NCBI GenBank assembly: GCA_937919945.1
Contig: CALESY010000031.1
Span: forward strand, 1-27,000
DNA: 27,000 nt
Origin: an uncultured Chitinophagaceae bacterium
GTDB lineage: Bacteria; Bacteroidota; Bacteroidia; Chitinophagales; Chitinophagaceae
Direction of reading: 5' to 3'
Shown piece by piece: positions 1 through 8,600 of the stretch (the stretch's first letter is position 1; each line of letters starts with the position of its first letter). A program made the translations under genes and the position numbers. Below the pieces are notes generated by a model. It made no database searches. It was given only the letters and a program-made list of their open reading frames with translations, and was not told the origin of the DNA.

Positions 1-29
1 AAACTTAAAACAAACAAAAACGAATTAAA

Positions 30-581
30 ATGAAAAAAGTAATCGCAATCATCGCTCTGGGTATCACTGGTTTTGCTGCTAAAGCACAAGCTCCATCTTC
101 TACTGCTACGCAAACAGTTAACCTGAACCTGAGCAACGCAATCGAATTGACATTCACAGGGTCTGGTACTGCAACCGGTGCAGCTGTAAACCTGGCTTTC
201 AATACAGTAAACGACTACGCTAACGGTGTAGCTTCATCTGAACAAACATTACGTGTACGTTCTAACCGTCGTTTCGGTGTAACAGTTCGTACCAACAATG
301 CAAACTTTACTTACACAGGTGCTGTAACACCAGCTCCGGTAATGCCTGTTTCTGGTGTATTGAGCCTGAAAGTAGGTGGTAACACAACCGGCGGAACAGT
401 AGCTAGCCCATTCAGCACAAGTGCTTACAATGGTTTGAGCGCTACGGCAGCTAACCTGATAACAAACGCTGCTAACGGTGGCAACCAAACATTTGGTGTT
501 CTTTACCAAGCTACTCCCGGTTTCGCGTACCCTGCAGGTACTTACACTGTAGATGTAGTTTACACTGCTACTCAATTGTAA
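30..581 (+). CDS. Secreted small beta-rich surface protein (unknown, SCPU/DUF4402-like look)
   Basis: 183 aa. Residues 1-20 form a clear Sec signal peptide (KK, hydrophobic stretch, AKA-QA cleavage site). The mature part is rich in Thr, Ala, Asn, Gly and Val with alternating beta-type segments, and contains only neutral and polar loops and no Cys. It ends in a segment reading YPAGTYTVDVVYTATQ, which resembles the last strand of spore-coat-U/DUF4402/WxL-type beta-sandwich proteins; that resemblance is from memory, not a search. A fimbrial, matrix or coat role is plausible but unproven. Codon use is strongly skewed (AAC over AAT, CTG, GGT, GTA, GCT), unlike most neighbours, suggesting high expression. 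The ATG at 30 is the only start that keeps the signal peptide intact. A strong terminator follows directly, so it is probably transcribed alone or ends an operon beginning outside the window. Confidence 0.75.
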   Translation: MKKVIAIIALGITGFAAKAQAPSSTATQTVNLNLSNAIELTFTGSGTATGAAVNLAFNTVNDYANGVASSEQTLRVRSNRRFGVTVRTNNANFTYTGAVTPAPVMPVSGVLSLKVGGNTTGGTVASPFSTSAYNGLSATAANLITNAANGGNQTFGVLYQATPGFAYPAGTYTVDVVYTATQL

Positions 582-606
582 TCAATTAACTAATAATACA
601 TTAAGA

Positions 607-640
607 GAAAAGCGTCCCCGTAAGGACGCTTTTCTTGTTT
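607..640 (+). terminator. Rho-independent terminator after the secreted protein gene
   Basis: A perfect 11-bp stem (607-617 with 624-634; core AGCGTCC/GGACGCT) closes a 6-base loop and runs into a T-rich tail (TTTCTTGTTTT). It lies 26 bases after the stop at 581 and before the dusB promoter box, so it separates the two units. Confidence 0.9.
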
Positions 641-673
641 TAAATATATGGCTCTTTAAGCCCTTGAATGATG

Positions 674-681
674 TAACTTTG
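674..681 (+). promoter_or_regulatory. Bacteroidota-type -7 box of dusB
   Basis: TAACTTTG matches the TAnnTTTG consensus of the primary sigma factor of Bacteroidota in all fixed positions. It ends eight bases before the dusB ATG, so the transcript would start almost at the start codon. No convincing -33 TTTG is seen at the usual spacing. Confidence 0.55.
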
Positions 682-689
682 CAGCGCAA

Positions 690-1682
690 ATGGCAAAAAT
701 CGGTAAGATAGAGTTAGGCGATTTCCCGCTGTTGCTTGCACCTATGGAAGATGTGAGTGACCCGCCTTTCCGTGCTGTTTGCAAAGAGCATGGTGCAGAC
801 CTCATGTATACCGAGTTTATCAGTAGTGAGGGCCTAATACGCGATGCTATCAAAAGTCGCCAGAAGCTGGATATTTTTGATTACGAACGCCCGATAGGCA
901 TACAGATATTTGGTGGGGATGAAGAAGCTCTTGCCATGAGTGCAAGAATAGTAGAAACTACCAACCCAGATTTGCTGGACATTAATTTTGGATGCCCAGT
1001 AAAGAAAGTGGTATGCAAAGGTGCCGGCGCGGGTGTTTTGAAAGACATCAACCTGATGGTACGCCTTACAGATGCAGTCGTAAAAGCTACCAGCCTGCCT
1101 GTGACGGTAAAGACACGCTTAGGTTGGGATGAAAACAGTAAAAATATTGAGGAAGTAGCTGAAAGACTGCAAGATGTTGGTATACAAGCATTGACAATAC
1201 ATGGGCGTACCCGTACACAAATGTATAAAGGCGAGGCTGACTGGACACTAATAGCCAAAGTAAAAAACAACCCGCGGATACATATACCAATCTTTGGTAA
1301 CGGCGATATTGACAGCCCGCAAAAAGCTGTAGCGTATAAACAACGTTATGGTGTTGATGGTGTAATGATAGGCAGAGCAGCTATAGGTTATCCATGGATA
1401 TTCAGAGAAATAAAGCATTACATTAATACGGGTGAGGTATTAGCGCCACCAACCATAGACGAACGAGTAGAGGCCTGTCTGAAACACTTGCATGGTGCCA
1501 TAAAGTGGAAAGGCAATAAACTGGGAATACTGGAAATGCGCCCGCATTATTCCAATTATCTCAGAGGCTTGTCTCATGTAAAAGAATATCGTACACGCCT
1601 TGTTATGGCTGATAATGTTAGTGATATAGAGGCGGTGTTTGAAGAGGTGCGCCAGCAATATGCTATAAATGAGTGTTTTTAA
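690..1682 (+). CDS. dusB: tRNA-dihydrouridine synthase (DusB family)
   Basis: 330 aa, normal length for DusB. The family uses FMN and NADPH to reduce specific uridines of tRNA to dihydrouridine. Seen in the sequence: the N-terminal APMEDVSDPPFR segment (FMN-binding start of the TIM barrel, about residues 17-28), DINFGCP with the catalytic-type Cys102, KTRLGW (about 141-146), HGRTR (His171), the phosphate-binding stretch FGNGDI and the C-terminal GVMIGRAAIG. All hallmarks are present, so it should be active. The ATG at 690 sits eight bases after a TAACTTTG box. It is followed by a same-strand small gene, but with an 81-base gap and a second promoter-like box, so co-transcription is uncertain. 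Confidence 0.95.
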   Translation: MAKIGKIELGDFPLLLAPMEDVSDPPFRAVCKEHGADLMYTEFISSEGLIRDAIKSRQKLDIFDYERPIGIQIFGGDEEALAMSARIVETTNPDLLDINFGCPVKKVVCKGAGAGVLKDINLMVRLTDAVVKATSLPVTVKTRLGWDENSKNIEEVAERLQDVGIQALTIHGRTRTQMYKGEADWTLIAKVKNNPRIHIPIFGNGDIDSPQKAVAYKQRYGVDGVMIGRAAIGYPWIFREIKHYINTGEVLAPPTIDERVEACLKHLHGAIKWKGNKLGILEMRPHYSNYLRGLSHVKEYRTRLVMADNVSDIEAVFEEVRQQYAINECF

Positions 1683-1745
1683 GTTGTTGATTATCAGTTG
1701 ATTTGAAAGGTTGATATGAGCCTTTTGACATAAGGATTTTTTCCC

Positions 1746-1753
1746 TATATTTA
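1746..1753 (+). promoter_or_regulatory. Probable -7 box of the 121-aa gene
   Basis: TATATTTA matches TAnnTTTG in five of six fixed positions and ends ten bases before the ATG at 1764, the same arrangement as dusB and rlmB. Confidence 0.35.
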
Positions 1754-1763
1754 CATCTGAGCT

Positions 1764-2129
1764 ATGAGTAATGTAATAGCAAATATCACAGACTACCTGA
1801 AAGGTCAACGTCCGTTTTTAGATATGTTTGGCAAGCTGGCAGAAAATGTAACTAATTCTTATGTTACAGAGCTATATACCCAGATTGAGGAAACGGGAAT
1901 TACCCCATCATTTGAGCAGTTGATGGACAAAGTGAGAGCCTTGCATGATGATCTTACCCGTCGAGCTATTTGGATAAGGGAAGACTATAAAGAAGACCGA
2001 GGCAGGCGTTCGCCACGCTTCACCAAAGGTTGCAAAAAGATTATTGATAAATCAACTAACGATTTTCTTACCACTGTAAAGCTGGTACTCAACAGGCGTA
2101 ACAACAGTTATGCATCTATGGTACGTTAA
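1764..2129 (+). CDS. Conserved-looking hypothetical protein, 121 aa
   Basis: I do not recognise a family. The protein is soluble, without a signal peptide or membrane segment, and looks largely alpha-helical; the C-terminal half is strongly basic (clusters such as DRGRRSPRFTKGCKKI and LNRRNN), which would suit nucleic-acid contact but does not prove it. A good ATG at 1764 follows a promoter-like box, and codon use matches neighbouring genes, so it is likely real. It converges on the LptF/G permease gene with only four bases between the stops. Confidence 0.7.
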   Translation: MSNVIANITDYLKGQRPFLDMFGKLAENVTNSYVTELYTQIEETGITPSFEQLMDKVRALHDDLTRRAIWIREDYKEDRGRRSPRFTKGCKKIIDKSTNDFLTTVKLVLNRRNNSYASMVR

Positions 2130-2133
2130 GGTA

Positions 2134-3207
2134 TTATTTCACCTGTTTCCTGTATAAGTACAAGGCAAGTACTCCAAAAATGAAGTTCGGTATCCAAACA
2201 GCCAACAAAGGATCTAAGCTTGCTTTGGTAGAGAAAGTAGTGGTAAACTGCATAGCCATAATGTACAATGCACTTATACAAATACCGATAGCCAAGTGTA
2301 GCCCGCTTCCACCCCTTATTTTACGGCTGGCTAAGCAAGCGCCTATGATAGTGAGTATGAAGCCCGCAAAAGGTTGTGCAGTGCGGCGGTGTTTTTCAAT
2401 ATAGAAGAAATTGAGTGTTTCTCTGCCACGTAGTTTTTCACGGGCTATGTATCTGTCGAGCTCAGGGGTGGTTAGTGCATCTTTAACAGCTTCATCTTCT
2501 TCCAGGTCGCGAGGTTTGAAGGGAAATTTCATGACGGTATCTGCCAGCAATCTCATTTCTTCTTTCAGGCCATCAAATCTTCGTATTCTTACTTCATATA
2601 ACTTGTACTCTTTTTTTATACTGTCGTAGTTTATATGACCAGCGTAAATCTTGTAAGAGAGACTGGTGCTATCCATGTATTCTGCAGTGAAATGGTAGCC
2701 AATATTAGCATTGTAATCATACGTCATTACATAAACATATAAGTCTTTAGATAGCCGTAGATGTACATTCCTGTCTGATGCGTGAGAAGCTGTTGTAATG
2801 TATGTACGTTCAAAAGCAAGCCTTTGTTTGTTGGCTTGTGGTACTATAAAGTGGTTGGAGACAAGCGATAACAAACACAATGCACCACCACCAACTACGT
2901 ATGGGCGTAAAAAACGCTGGTATGACACGCCGGATGCCAGTATTGCGATGATTTCCGACTTATAAGCCAGTTTTGAGGTAAAGAAAATAGTGGCAATGAA
3001 AATAAACAGTGGAAATAACAGAGCAGAAATATGCGGTATGAAATTTTTAAAATAGTTAAGTATCGCCATTGCCGGTGCTTTGTGCGCTACAAAATCTTCC
3101 ACTTTTTCTGAGTAATCTATCACACAGGCTATGATAGCCAGTATCATGATGGCGAAAAAGAATGTAGCCCAAAACTTTTTGACGATATACCAATCTAATT
3201 TCTTCAT
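2134..3207 (-). CDS. LptF/LptG-family permease (YjgP/YjgQ), LPS transport
   Basis: 357 aa, typical of LptF/LptG, the inner-membrane permease subunits of the LptB2FG ABC transporter that extracts lipopolysaccharide from the inner membrane. The sequence shows the family pattern: three N-terminal membrane helices (about residues 12-30, 58-78 and 100-122), a long periplasmic beta-rich domain, then three C-terminal helices (about 275-352). The segment around LDWYIVKKFWATFF at the start and ASGVSYQRFLRPY after helix 2 are characteristic. I cannot say whether it corresponds to LptF or LptG, so no symbol is given. It starts nine bases after the tgt stop on the same strand, so the two are probably one operon. 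Confidence 0.9.
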   Translation of the reverse strand: MKKLDWYIVKKFWATFFFAIMILAIIACVIDYSEKVEDFVAHKAPAMAILNYFKNFIPHISALLFPLFIFIATIFFTSKLAYKSEIIAILASGVSYQRFLRPYVVGGGALCLLSLVSNHFIVPQANKQRLAFERTYITTASHASDRNVHLRLSKDLYVYVMTYDYNANIGYHFTAEYMDSTSLSYKIYAGHINYDSIKKEYKLYEVRIRRFDGLKEEMRLLADTVMKFPFKPRDLEEDEAVKDALTTPELDRYIAREKLRGRETLNFFYIEKHRRTAQPFAGFILTIIGACLASRKIRGGSGLHLAIGICISALYIMAMQFTTTFSTKASLDPLLAVWIPNFIFGVLALYLYRKQVK

Positions 3208-3216
3208 ACTGCTTGT

Positions 3217-4347
3217 TTACAGCCTTTGCTTTAAAACAGGTATCATTTCGTTTTTCCAACTATTGTAATCACCCTGCAAAATATGTGTGCGTGCCTGCTT
3301 TACCAAATGCAGGTAAAATGCCAGGTTGTGTATGCTGGCTATTTGCAAGCCAAGTATCTCGTTGGCAACAAATAAGTGCCGCAGGTAGGCTTTAGTATAG
3401 TAGTTGCTTGTTTCGCAGTCAATACCATCATCTATAGGGCTGAAATCGGTAGCCCAACGCTTATTTTTTATATTGATGACTCCTTTACTGGTAAAGAGCA
3501 TACCATTTCGCCCGTTGCGTGTAGGCATCACACAGTCAAACATATCTATGCCCAGTGCTATATTCTCTAATATATTCCATGGTGTACCAACACCCATCAA
3601 GTAGCGTGGCTTAGCCTCGGGCAGATTGTCGCAACACAAGGCGCACATTTCATACATCATTTCTTCAGGTTCGCCAACGCTCAGTCCGCCAATAGCATTT
3701 CCATTGCAATCCATCTCTGCTATAAATTGGCTGGATGCCTCTCTCAAGTCTTTATATGTACTGCCTTGCACTATGGGGAACAAGGTCTGTTCATACCCGT
3801 ATTTAGGTTCTGTTTCATGCATACGTTGCACACAGCGAGCCAGCCAACGGTGTGTCAGCTCCATAGATTTGCGGGCATATTCATAATCGCTCGGGTAGGG
3901 GGGGCATTCATCAAAAGCCATAATAATATCAGCACCTATACTGCGCTGTATATCTATAACGTTCTCTGGCGTAAATAAGTGTTTAGACCCGTCTATATGC
4001 GATTGAAAAATTGCTCCTTCTTCTTTCAAATTGCGATTATTGGCAAGAGAGAATACCTGATATCCGCCACTATCTGTAAGTATCGGCTTATCCCATCTAT
4101 TGAATTTATGTAGTCCACCAGCTTGTTCCAGTACTTCTATGCCCGGCCGAAGGTACAGATGGTAGGTATTGCCAAGGATAATCTGTGCCTTTACTTCGGC
4201 ATGCAGTTGTTGTTGGGTGACAGCCTTTACGCTGCCAACTGTGCCTACGGGCATGAAAATGGGCGTTTCTATTTGTCCATGCGCGGTAGTAATGATGCCT
4301 GCACGTGCTTTACTATTATTATCTCTTGCAGATAATTCAAATTCCAT
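3217..4347 (-). CDS. tgt: tRNA-guanine transglycosylase (Tgt) with a degenerate zinc site
   Basis: 376 aa, the usual length. Bacterial Tgt exchanges guanine-34 of GUN-anticodon tRNAs for preQ1 in queuosine synthesis. Present: DSGGYQVFS with Asp92, FDECPP with Asp146, the substrate-binding VGEPEEMM region, and DMFDCVMPTRNGRNG with the nucleophile Asp271. The C-terminal zinc motif is altered: the family has CxCxxC plus a His 26 residues later, whereas here the aligned positions are Ile309, Cys311, Ser314 and His340. Two of the four zinc ligands are therefore missing although the surrounding YTKAYLRHL helix is normal. The structure may be held together without zinc, as some bacterial lineages may do. 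It forms a probable operon with the LptF/G gene. Confidence 0.95.
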   Translation of the reverse strand: MEFELSARDNNSKARAGIITTAHGQIETPIFMPVGTVGSVKAVTQQQLHAEVKAQIILGNTYHLYLRPGIEVLEQAGGLHKFNRWDKPILTDSGGYQVFSLANNRNLKEEGAIFQSHIDGSKHLFTPENVIDIQRSIGADIIMAFDECPPYPSDYEYARKSMELTHRWLARCVQRMHETEPKYGYEQTLFPIVQGSTYKDLREASSQFIAEMDCNGNAIGGLSVGEPEEMMYEMCALCCDNLPEAKPRYLMGVGTPWNILENIALGIDMFDCVMPTRNGRNGMLFTSKGVINIKNKRWATDFSPIDDGIDCETSNYYTKAYLRHLFVANEILGLQIASIHNLAFYLHLVKQARTHILQGDYNSWKNEMIPVLKQRL

Positions 4348-4370
4348 TCTGTTTTTCTTTCTTTGTACCC

Positions 4371-5513
4371 GTGTTCAATGATGTATTAGTCCCTGTTTTA
4401 TTACTAAGTATCACCATTCAATTGGGGTATGCATTATATTTTTTCGGACATATTTTTTCGCTAGCAAATTCAAAAGTCAGCATTCAAAATTCAGAACTCC
4501 CGATTTCAAATCCCGTAACCGTCATCATTTGTGCTAAAAATGAAGCCGAAAATCTGCGTACTAATCTGCCGGTAATATTGGCGCAAAGATACAGTAATGC
4601 ATCGGGTAATGCTATGTATAAAGTATTGGTAGTAAATGATGCCTCTGCCGATGATACAGCCTTGGTTTTAGAAGGGCTTAAAGCCCTATATCCACATCTG
4701 GAAACCATACATATTGCAAACGATGAATACCGAACGTTACCGGGTAAAAAATATGCCCTTAGCAAGGCTCTTGCCCAAGCAGATACCGAATACTTGCTAT
4801 TGACAGATGCCGATTGCCTGCCTGCAAGTGATAACTGGCTGGCAGCAATGGTAGCCCCACTGCATGATGGCAAACAAATAGTAGCAGGCTATGGCGCATA
4901 TCAATACAATAGCGGTATGCTCAACGCGTTTATTCGTTGGGAAACTTTGCATACGTTTATTCAATATGCAGGGTATGCACTATCCGGTAAACCATATATG
5001 GCTGTTGGCAGAAATCTTGCCTGTACTAAAACTGCTATGTTGAAAGCGCAAGAGTCAGCTGCGTGGTCAAAGTTGCCATCGGGCGATGATGATTTGTTGG
5101 TACAAGCAGTAGCAGATGCAAACAACATGTCTATCGTTGCACGTCCCTATGCTGTAACTATCAGCCCTGCCAAACAAACATGGGCAACATGGCTGCAGCA
5201 AAAGCAACGCCATGTATCTACCGGTAAATATTATAACACAGGCACCAAGCTACTGCTTGCACTGTACTCAATTACTCACAGTTTTGCATGGATAAGCTGT
5301 ATTATACTATTATTTACACCTCTTTGGCAAATGGCTTTTGGGGTAATGCTTGTGAGGATGGGAGTAAACATACTGATACAACAACAAGCCTGCAGACTGA
5401 CGGGTGAAAGAAATAGTATATTGCTATTTCTGCTGGCAGATGTTGGCTGGATGATTTATAACTTTGCACTTACACCCTATATACTTTTCAAAAACAAAAC
5501 CAGGTGGACATAA
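4371..5513 (+). CDS. Family 2 glycosyltransferase, membrane-anchored
   Basis: About 380 aa from the GTG at 4371; a longer reading from GTG 4305 runs into the divergent tgt gene. The 4371 start follows TTTCTTTG by five bases, like other short-leader starts here. One N-terminal helix precedes a GT-A domain: VTVIICAKNEAENL (nucleotide-binding start), VLVVNDASADDT, GKKYALSKAL, the metal-binding DAD (about residues 146-148), a SGDDDLLVQ acid motif, and QKQRHVSTG near residue 275, which resembles the Q/RxxRW motif of processive enzymes. Two to three C-terminal helices follow. The likely role is sugar transfer from a nucleotide-sugar to a lipid or envelope glycan; the substrate cannot be told. Its stop overlaps the rsmG start by ten bases. 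Confidence 0.85.
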   Translation: MFNDVLVPVLLLSITIQLGYALYFFGHIFSLANSKVSIQNSELPISNPVTVIICAKNEAENLRTNLPVILAQRYSNASGNAMYKVLVVNDASADDTALVLEGLKALYPHLETIHIANDEYRTLPGKKYALSKALAQADTEYLLLTDADCLPASDNWLAAMVAPLHDGKQIVAGYGAYQYNSGMLNAFIRWETLHTFIQYAGYALSGKPYMAVGRNLACTKTAMLKAQESAAWSKLPSGDDDLLVQAVADANNMSIVARPYAVTISPAKQTWATWLQQKQRHVSTGKYYNTGTKLLLALYSITHSFAWISCIILLFTPLWQMAFGVMLVRMGVNILIQQQACRLTGERNSILLFLLADVGWMIYNFALTPYILFKNKTRWT

Positions 5514-6130
5514 TACTTAAATACTTCGACGATTTTACAGACATACAACTGCAACAAATAGGACAGTTGGAAGAATTGTATAAAGACTGGAACGAGAAGA
5601 TAAACGTAATATCGCGCAAGGACATAGATTCTCTTTACATCAGGCATGTGCTGCACTCTATGGCCATTGCTGCTGTCTGTACGTTCGAAGACGGGGCGCA
5701 GGTGGTAGATATAGGTACTGGTGGTGGTTTCCCCGGTATACCATTAGCCATAATGTTTCCGCAGGTAGAGTTTTTATTAAGCGATAGCATTGGAAAGAAA
5801 ATAAAAGTGGTGCAGGGAGTGGCAGATGCTATAGGGCTGAAGAATGTAACGGCTGTACATAGCAGGGTAGAGGAGATAAAAGGACGCACCTTCGATTATG
5901 CCGTATCGCGCGCAGTAGCCCCACTGGGCGATTTGTGGAAATGGATAAACCCTGTATTACGCAAAGGGCAGAAAAGCGAAGAATTACCCAACGGACTGAT
6001 ATGCCTGAAAGGTGGCGATCTGAAAGAAGAAATAAAAACATCGGGCCTTAAACCCACAGCATGGAGTGTGCACGATATTTTCCCGGAACCGTTGTTTGAA
6101 GACAAGTATGTACTCTATGTGAAAAAATAG
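5504..6130 (+). CDS. rsmG: 16S rRNA (guanine-527 N7)-methyltransferase RsmG
   Basis: 208 aa, full length. RsmG (GidB) methylates G527 in the 530 loop of 16S rRNA; loss causes low-level streptomycin resistance in several bacteria. Visible: the N-terminal YKDWNEKINVISRKD segment, RHVLHSMA, and the SAM-binding VDIGTGGGFPGIPLA (about residues 68-82), with DYAVSRAVAPL downstream. The GTG at 5504 is chosen because the encoded MDIILKYFDDFTD matches the usual start of Bacteroidota RsmG and there is no in-frame ATG upstream of the conserved part. It overlaps the glycosyltransferase stop by ten bases, which implies translational coupling. Confidence 0.95.
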   Translation: MDIILKYFDDFTDIQLQQIGQLEELYKDWNEKINVISRKDIDSLYIRHVLHSMAIAAVCTFEDGAQVVDIGTGGGFPGIPLAIMFPQVEFLLSDSIGKKIKVVQGVADAIGLKNVTAVHSRVEEIKGRTFDYAVSRAVAPLGDLWKWINPVLRKGQKSEELPNGLICLKGGDLKEEIKTSGLKPTAWSVHDIFPEPLFEDKYVLYVKK

Positions 6131-6132
6131 AG

Positions 6133-8385
6133 TTATTCAATAACCATTTTCAGCACTTTATTGCCTTGTGATGGCGACTTAACTGTTATCATATACAAGC
6201 CCCCTGCCATGCCTTGCATGTTGCATGGTATTATATTCCTGCCTGTATTAGATTTTATTTGTTGAGATGATATTGATTTACCGGTAATATCCGCAATGTA
6301 TATTTCTATTAGCTCATTGTGGATGCTGCAATCATATTGAATTACGAAACTACCTTTACTCGGGTTAGGGTATACTTGAATATCTGATGATAGAGCAGTA
6401 ATATTTTTAGTATGCAGGTATTGTATGGCTTTCGCTACAGCAGCAAATGCATTTACTTTTCCGTGTCCCCAGTTATTGTTGCCATTGGCGGTTGCTGGCC
6501 CTGTATAATTATCGTGCAAAGCTGTTGTTTTTAATATTTCCATAACCTGTGATGGAGATAAACCCGGATTTGCCTGCAGCATCAGAGAAACGATGCCCGC
6601 TACTACCGGAGAGGCCATAGATGTGCCTGTAAGCATTGCATAATAATATGTTTTACCATCACCAGGATTAAGGTACGACGCTACCACATGGTCTCCACTG
6701 CTGCCAGATGGTTTATAAGCATCGTCAAAAGTACTGACACTTGAACCAATCATCAGTCCGGGTGCAGCTATATCCGGTTTAGTTCTGAAATCAGCAGACG
6801 GGCCTCTGCTGGAGTATGGGGCAAGCCTGCCATTTGAGGCAACATAAGACGAATAACTGATAGGGTTGCTTGCTATGTTCGTAAAATTGATTTTAGATGC
6901 AAAAGATCCTACAGCTATTGCGCTGCGTGTGCTGGCCATATCACCAACGCTCATAACTGCATTGCCATCTAATGTATTAGGTAACCCTGAACTGAAAGAA
7001 CCATAATAACCACGCGTTTTTTCTACATAACCCGTCCACATATCTATTGTGCCGTCTGTGCCTTTGGCAGACAGCATAATTCTGTTGTTTGATTTGTTAT
7101 AAAAGCGTAAAAACATACGTGGTTTGCTATTGAAAGAGGATGCTTCCGTAACAATATCTACAAAACAAGTGTCGTTGTCAGAGCCTACAAGCGCAAAAGA
7201 GTTGGTTGCATTGTTAAGGCACACAAACCCCGTACTTGCAGTTTCTATACCACCGTTATACAAACTTACCTTTGTACAAAAGCCTTTAGATGTATCGCCC
7301 CAAATATCAACCCAAGTATTTTTGAGGCTTGTATTCAACACAAGCTCGGTACGTATTATGGTATCTGCTGTAGTAAATGTTTTAGCCAGATGTATGGAAT
7401 TAGTACCATTGTTGCCCGCAGAACAAACAAAGATTTTGCCTTTGCCAGTAAGTGCATCACAAGCCTGACTAAACAGAGAATTGCCATCGTGCGGGCCTAC
7501 AGTACAACCCCAGCTAAGATTGACAACTGCCGGTTTGCTTACAGATGCTGCATAGCTGTATATATAATTCATGCCATCAATTATGTCCGACATACCTGTA
7601 TTCATCCATTGTGTTGAATCTGGTGTAATGCCCACAAATACCATGTCGCTTTCATAAGCAATGCCTCTATAAAGGTTGTTATTGCTACTGCCATATCCGC
7701 TACCGGCTGCAATGCCTGCAACGTGTGCTCCGTGAGAAAATTGCGCTAAGTCTGTACCCGTAGTTTGCATAGCAGTAGTGCTGGTTATTTCATTACCGTA
7801 ATTAAAGCCTGTTGGTGGAGTACCGGTAGATTTCTGCTCCCATATTTTTTTGATTCGCCAGTTGTTGCCGCTGGTGTCTTTCATGTTTGGATGGTTGTAA
7901 TCAAAACCAGCGTCAATTATACCCACTACTACGTTTTTGCCGGTAAACGAGTTAGTAAGCGGTGCATAACCACCATGCACAGAGTCTGTACGTGTTACCG
8001 TTCTTGCAGCGTCCATGTCATTGGCTATTGGCAAGTCAAGTTCTATATATGCAATACCTTTTATTTTTGTAAATGTTTCTATCTGCCCAACAGGTATTGA
8101 CACAGTCCATATTTGTCCGGCTTTAGTACCTATTTGAACACCTGTATTTTCTATAGCCTCCATATCAATACCCGGGGTTACTTTTATCATACCGGCTACA
8201 CAAGTATTACCCTTACTGTCTTTTCTGTAAACATAAGATGCAGGAATAGCTGATGTTTTCTGTATGTCTTCTAAAAACAATCGGGTAGATGGAGATAGTT
8301 TTGGTTGTAATACATCAGTTTGAGCATACAAACCTTGTATTGCAGTAAGGGATAATACAAATATGAGGTATGAAAATTTTGTCAT
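6133..8385 (-). CDS. Secreted subtilisin-like (S8) protease with T9SS sorting domain
   Basis: 750 aa from the ATG at 8385; the open frame extends to 8766 but the extra 127 residues lack protein character and precede the signal peptide (MTKFSYLIFVLSLTAIQG, then LYAQ). The catalytic triad is intact: Asp158 in GIIDAGFD, His218 in SHGAHVAG and Ser589 in GTSMASPVVAG; the oxyanion Asn lies in SAGNNG. The long stretch between His and Ser holds an inserted beta-rich domain of about 150 residues. The last 82 residues (about 669-750), starting VYPNPSKGSF and ending in a basic strand, form a T9SS type A sorting domain, so the enzyme is exported through the outer membrane and either released or anchored. 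It converges on rsmG with two bases between the stops. Confidence 0.93.
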   Translation of the reverse strand: MTKFSYLIFVLSLTAIQGLYAQTDVLQPKLSPSTRLFLEDIQKTSAIPASYVYRKDSKGNTCVAGMIKVTPGIDMEAIENTGVQIGTKAGQIWTVSIPVGQIETFTKIKGIAYIELDLPIANDMDAARTVTRTDSVHGGYAPLTNSFTGKNVVVGIIDAGFDYNHPNMKDTSGNNWRIKKIWEQKSTGTPPTGFNYGNEITSTTAMQTTGTDLAQFSHGAHVAGIAAGSGYGSSNNNLYRGIAYESDMVFVGITPDSTQWMNTGMSDIIDGMNYIYSYAASVSKPAVVNLSWGCTVGPHDGNSLFSQACDALTGKGKIFVCSAGNNGTNSIHLAKTFTTADTIIRTELVLNTSLKNTWVDIWGDTSKGFCTKVSLYNGGIETASTGFVCLNNATNSFALVGSDNDTCFVDIVTEASSFNSKPRMFLRFYNKSNNRIMLSAKGTDGTIDMWTGYVEKTRGYYGSFSSGLPNTLDGNAVMSVGDMASTRSAIAVGSFASKINFTNIASNPISYSSYVASNGRLAPYSSRGPSADFRTKPDIAAPGLMIGSSVSTFDDAYKPSGSSGDHVVASYLNPGDGKTYYYAMLTGTSMASPVVAGIVSLMLQANPGLSPSQVMEILKTTALHDNYTGPATANGNNNWGHGKVNAFAAVAKAIQYLHTKNITALSSDIQVYPNPSKGSFVIQYDCSIHNELIEIYIADITGKSISSQQIKSNTGRNIIPCNMQGMAGGLYMITVKSPSQGNKVLKMVIE

Positions 8386-8408
8386 CTTAATGGTATTAAT
8401 GTTGACAA

Positions 8409-8416
8409 TAAAGGTA
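8409..8416 (-). promoter_or_regulatory. Probable -7 box of the S8 protease gene
   Basis: On the minus strand TACCTTTA matches TAnnTTTG at five of six fixed positions and lies 23 bases before the ATG at 8385. The hairpin at 8438-8459 lies immediately upstream, consistent with a terminator of an earlier unit. Confidence 0.4.
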
Positions 8417-8437
8417 AGTATTATAATATATAACAAT

Positions 8438-8459
8438 AAGCCCCTTAGATAAGGGGCTT
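8438..8459 (-). terminator. Hairpin, likely terminator of a small minus-strand unit
   Basis: A perfect 9-bp stem (AAGCCCCTT/AAGGGGCTT) with a 4-base loop. On the minus strand it is followed by a T-rich run (ATTGTTATATATT). On the plus strand nothing is transcribed into it. It would end the candidate small transcript starting near 8725 and insulate the protease promoter. Confidence 0.55.
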
Positions 8460-8549
8460 CATTACATATAGAGGATAAGAGAGAACGAAGGAAAACCGGG
8501 CAGTGGAAAACATCTATCGCAAGAAAACCGCCACCCGGTTTGCAAGTCT

Positions 8550-8600
8550 TTACAAATTCACTGCCAGCACCACGCAGGTGATGATAGAAACAAACAACAT
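8550..8600 (-). CDS. Possible 16-aa hydrophobic peptide
   Basis: ATG at 8600 opens MLFVSIITCVVLAVNL and then a stop. The peptide is a single uninterrupted hydrophobic segment, about right to enter a membrane, as in type I toxin peptides or leader peptides. It lies between a promoter-like box and inverted repeats on the same strand. A 17-codon ORF can occur by chance, so this is only a candidate. Confidence 0.2.
   Translation of the reverse strand: MLFVSIITCVVLAVNL

Noticed and set aside
4305..4370. Longer glycosyltransferase start at GTG 4305
   Set aside because: It lies inside the divergent tgt gene; GTG 4371 sits next to a promoter-like box in the short intergenic gap.
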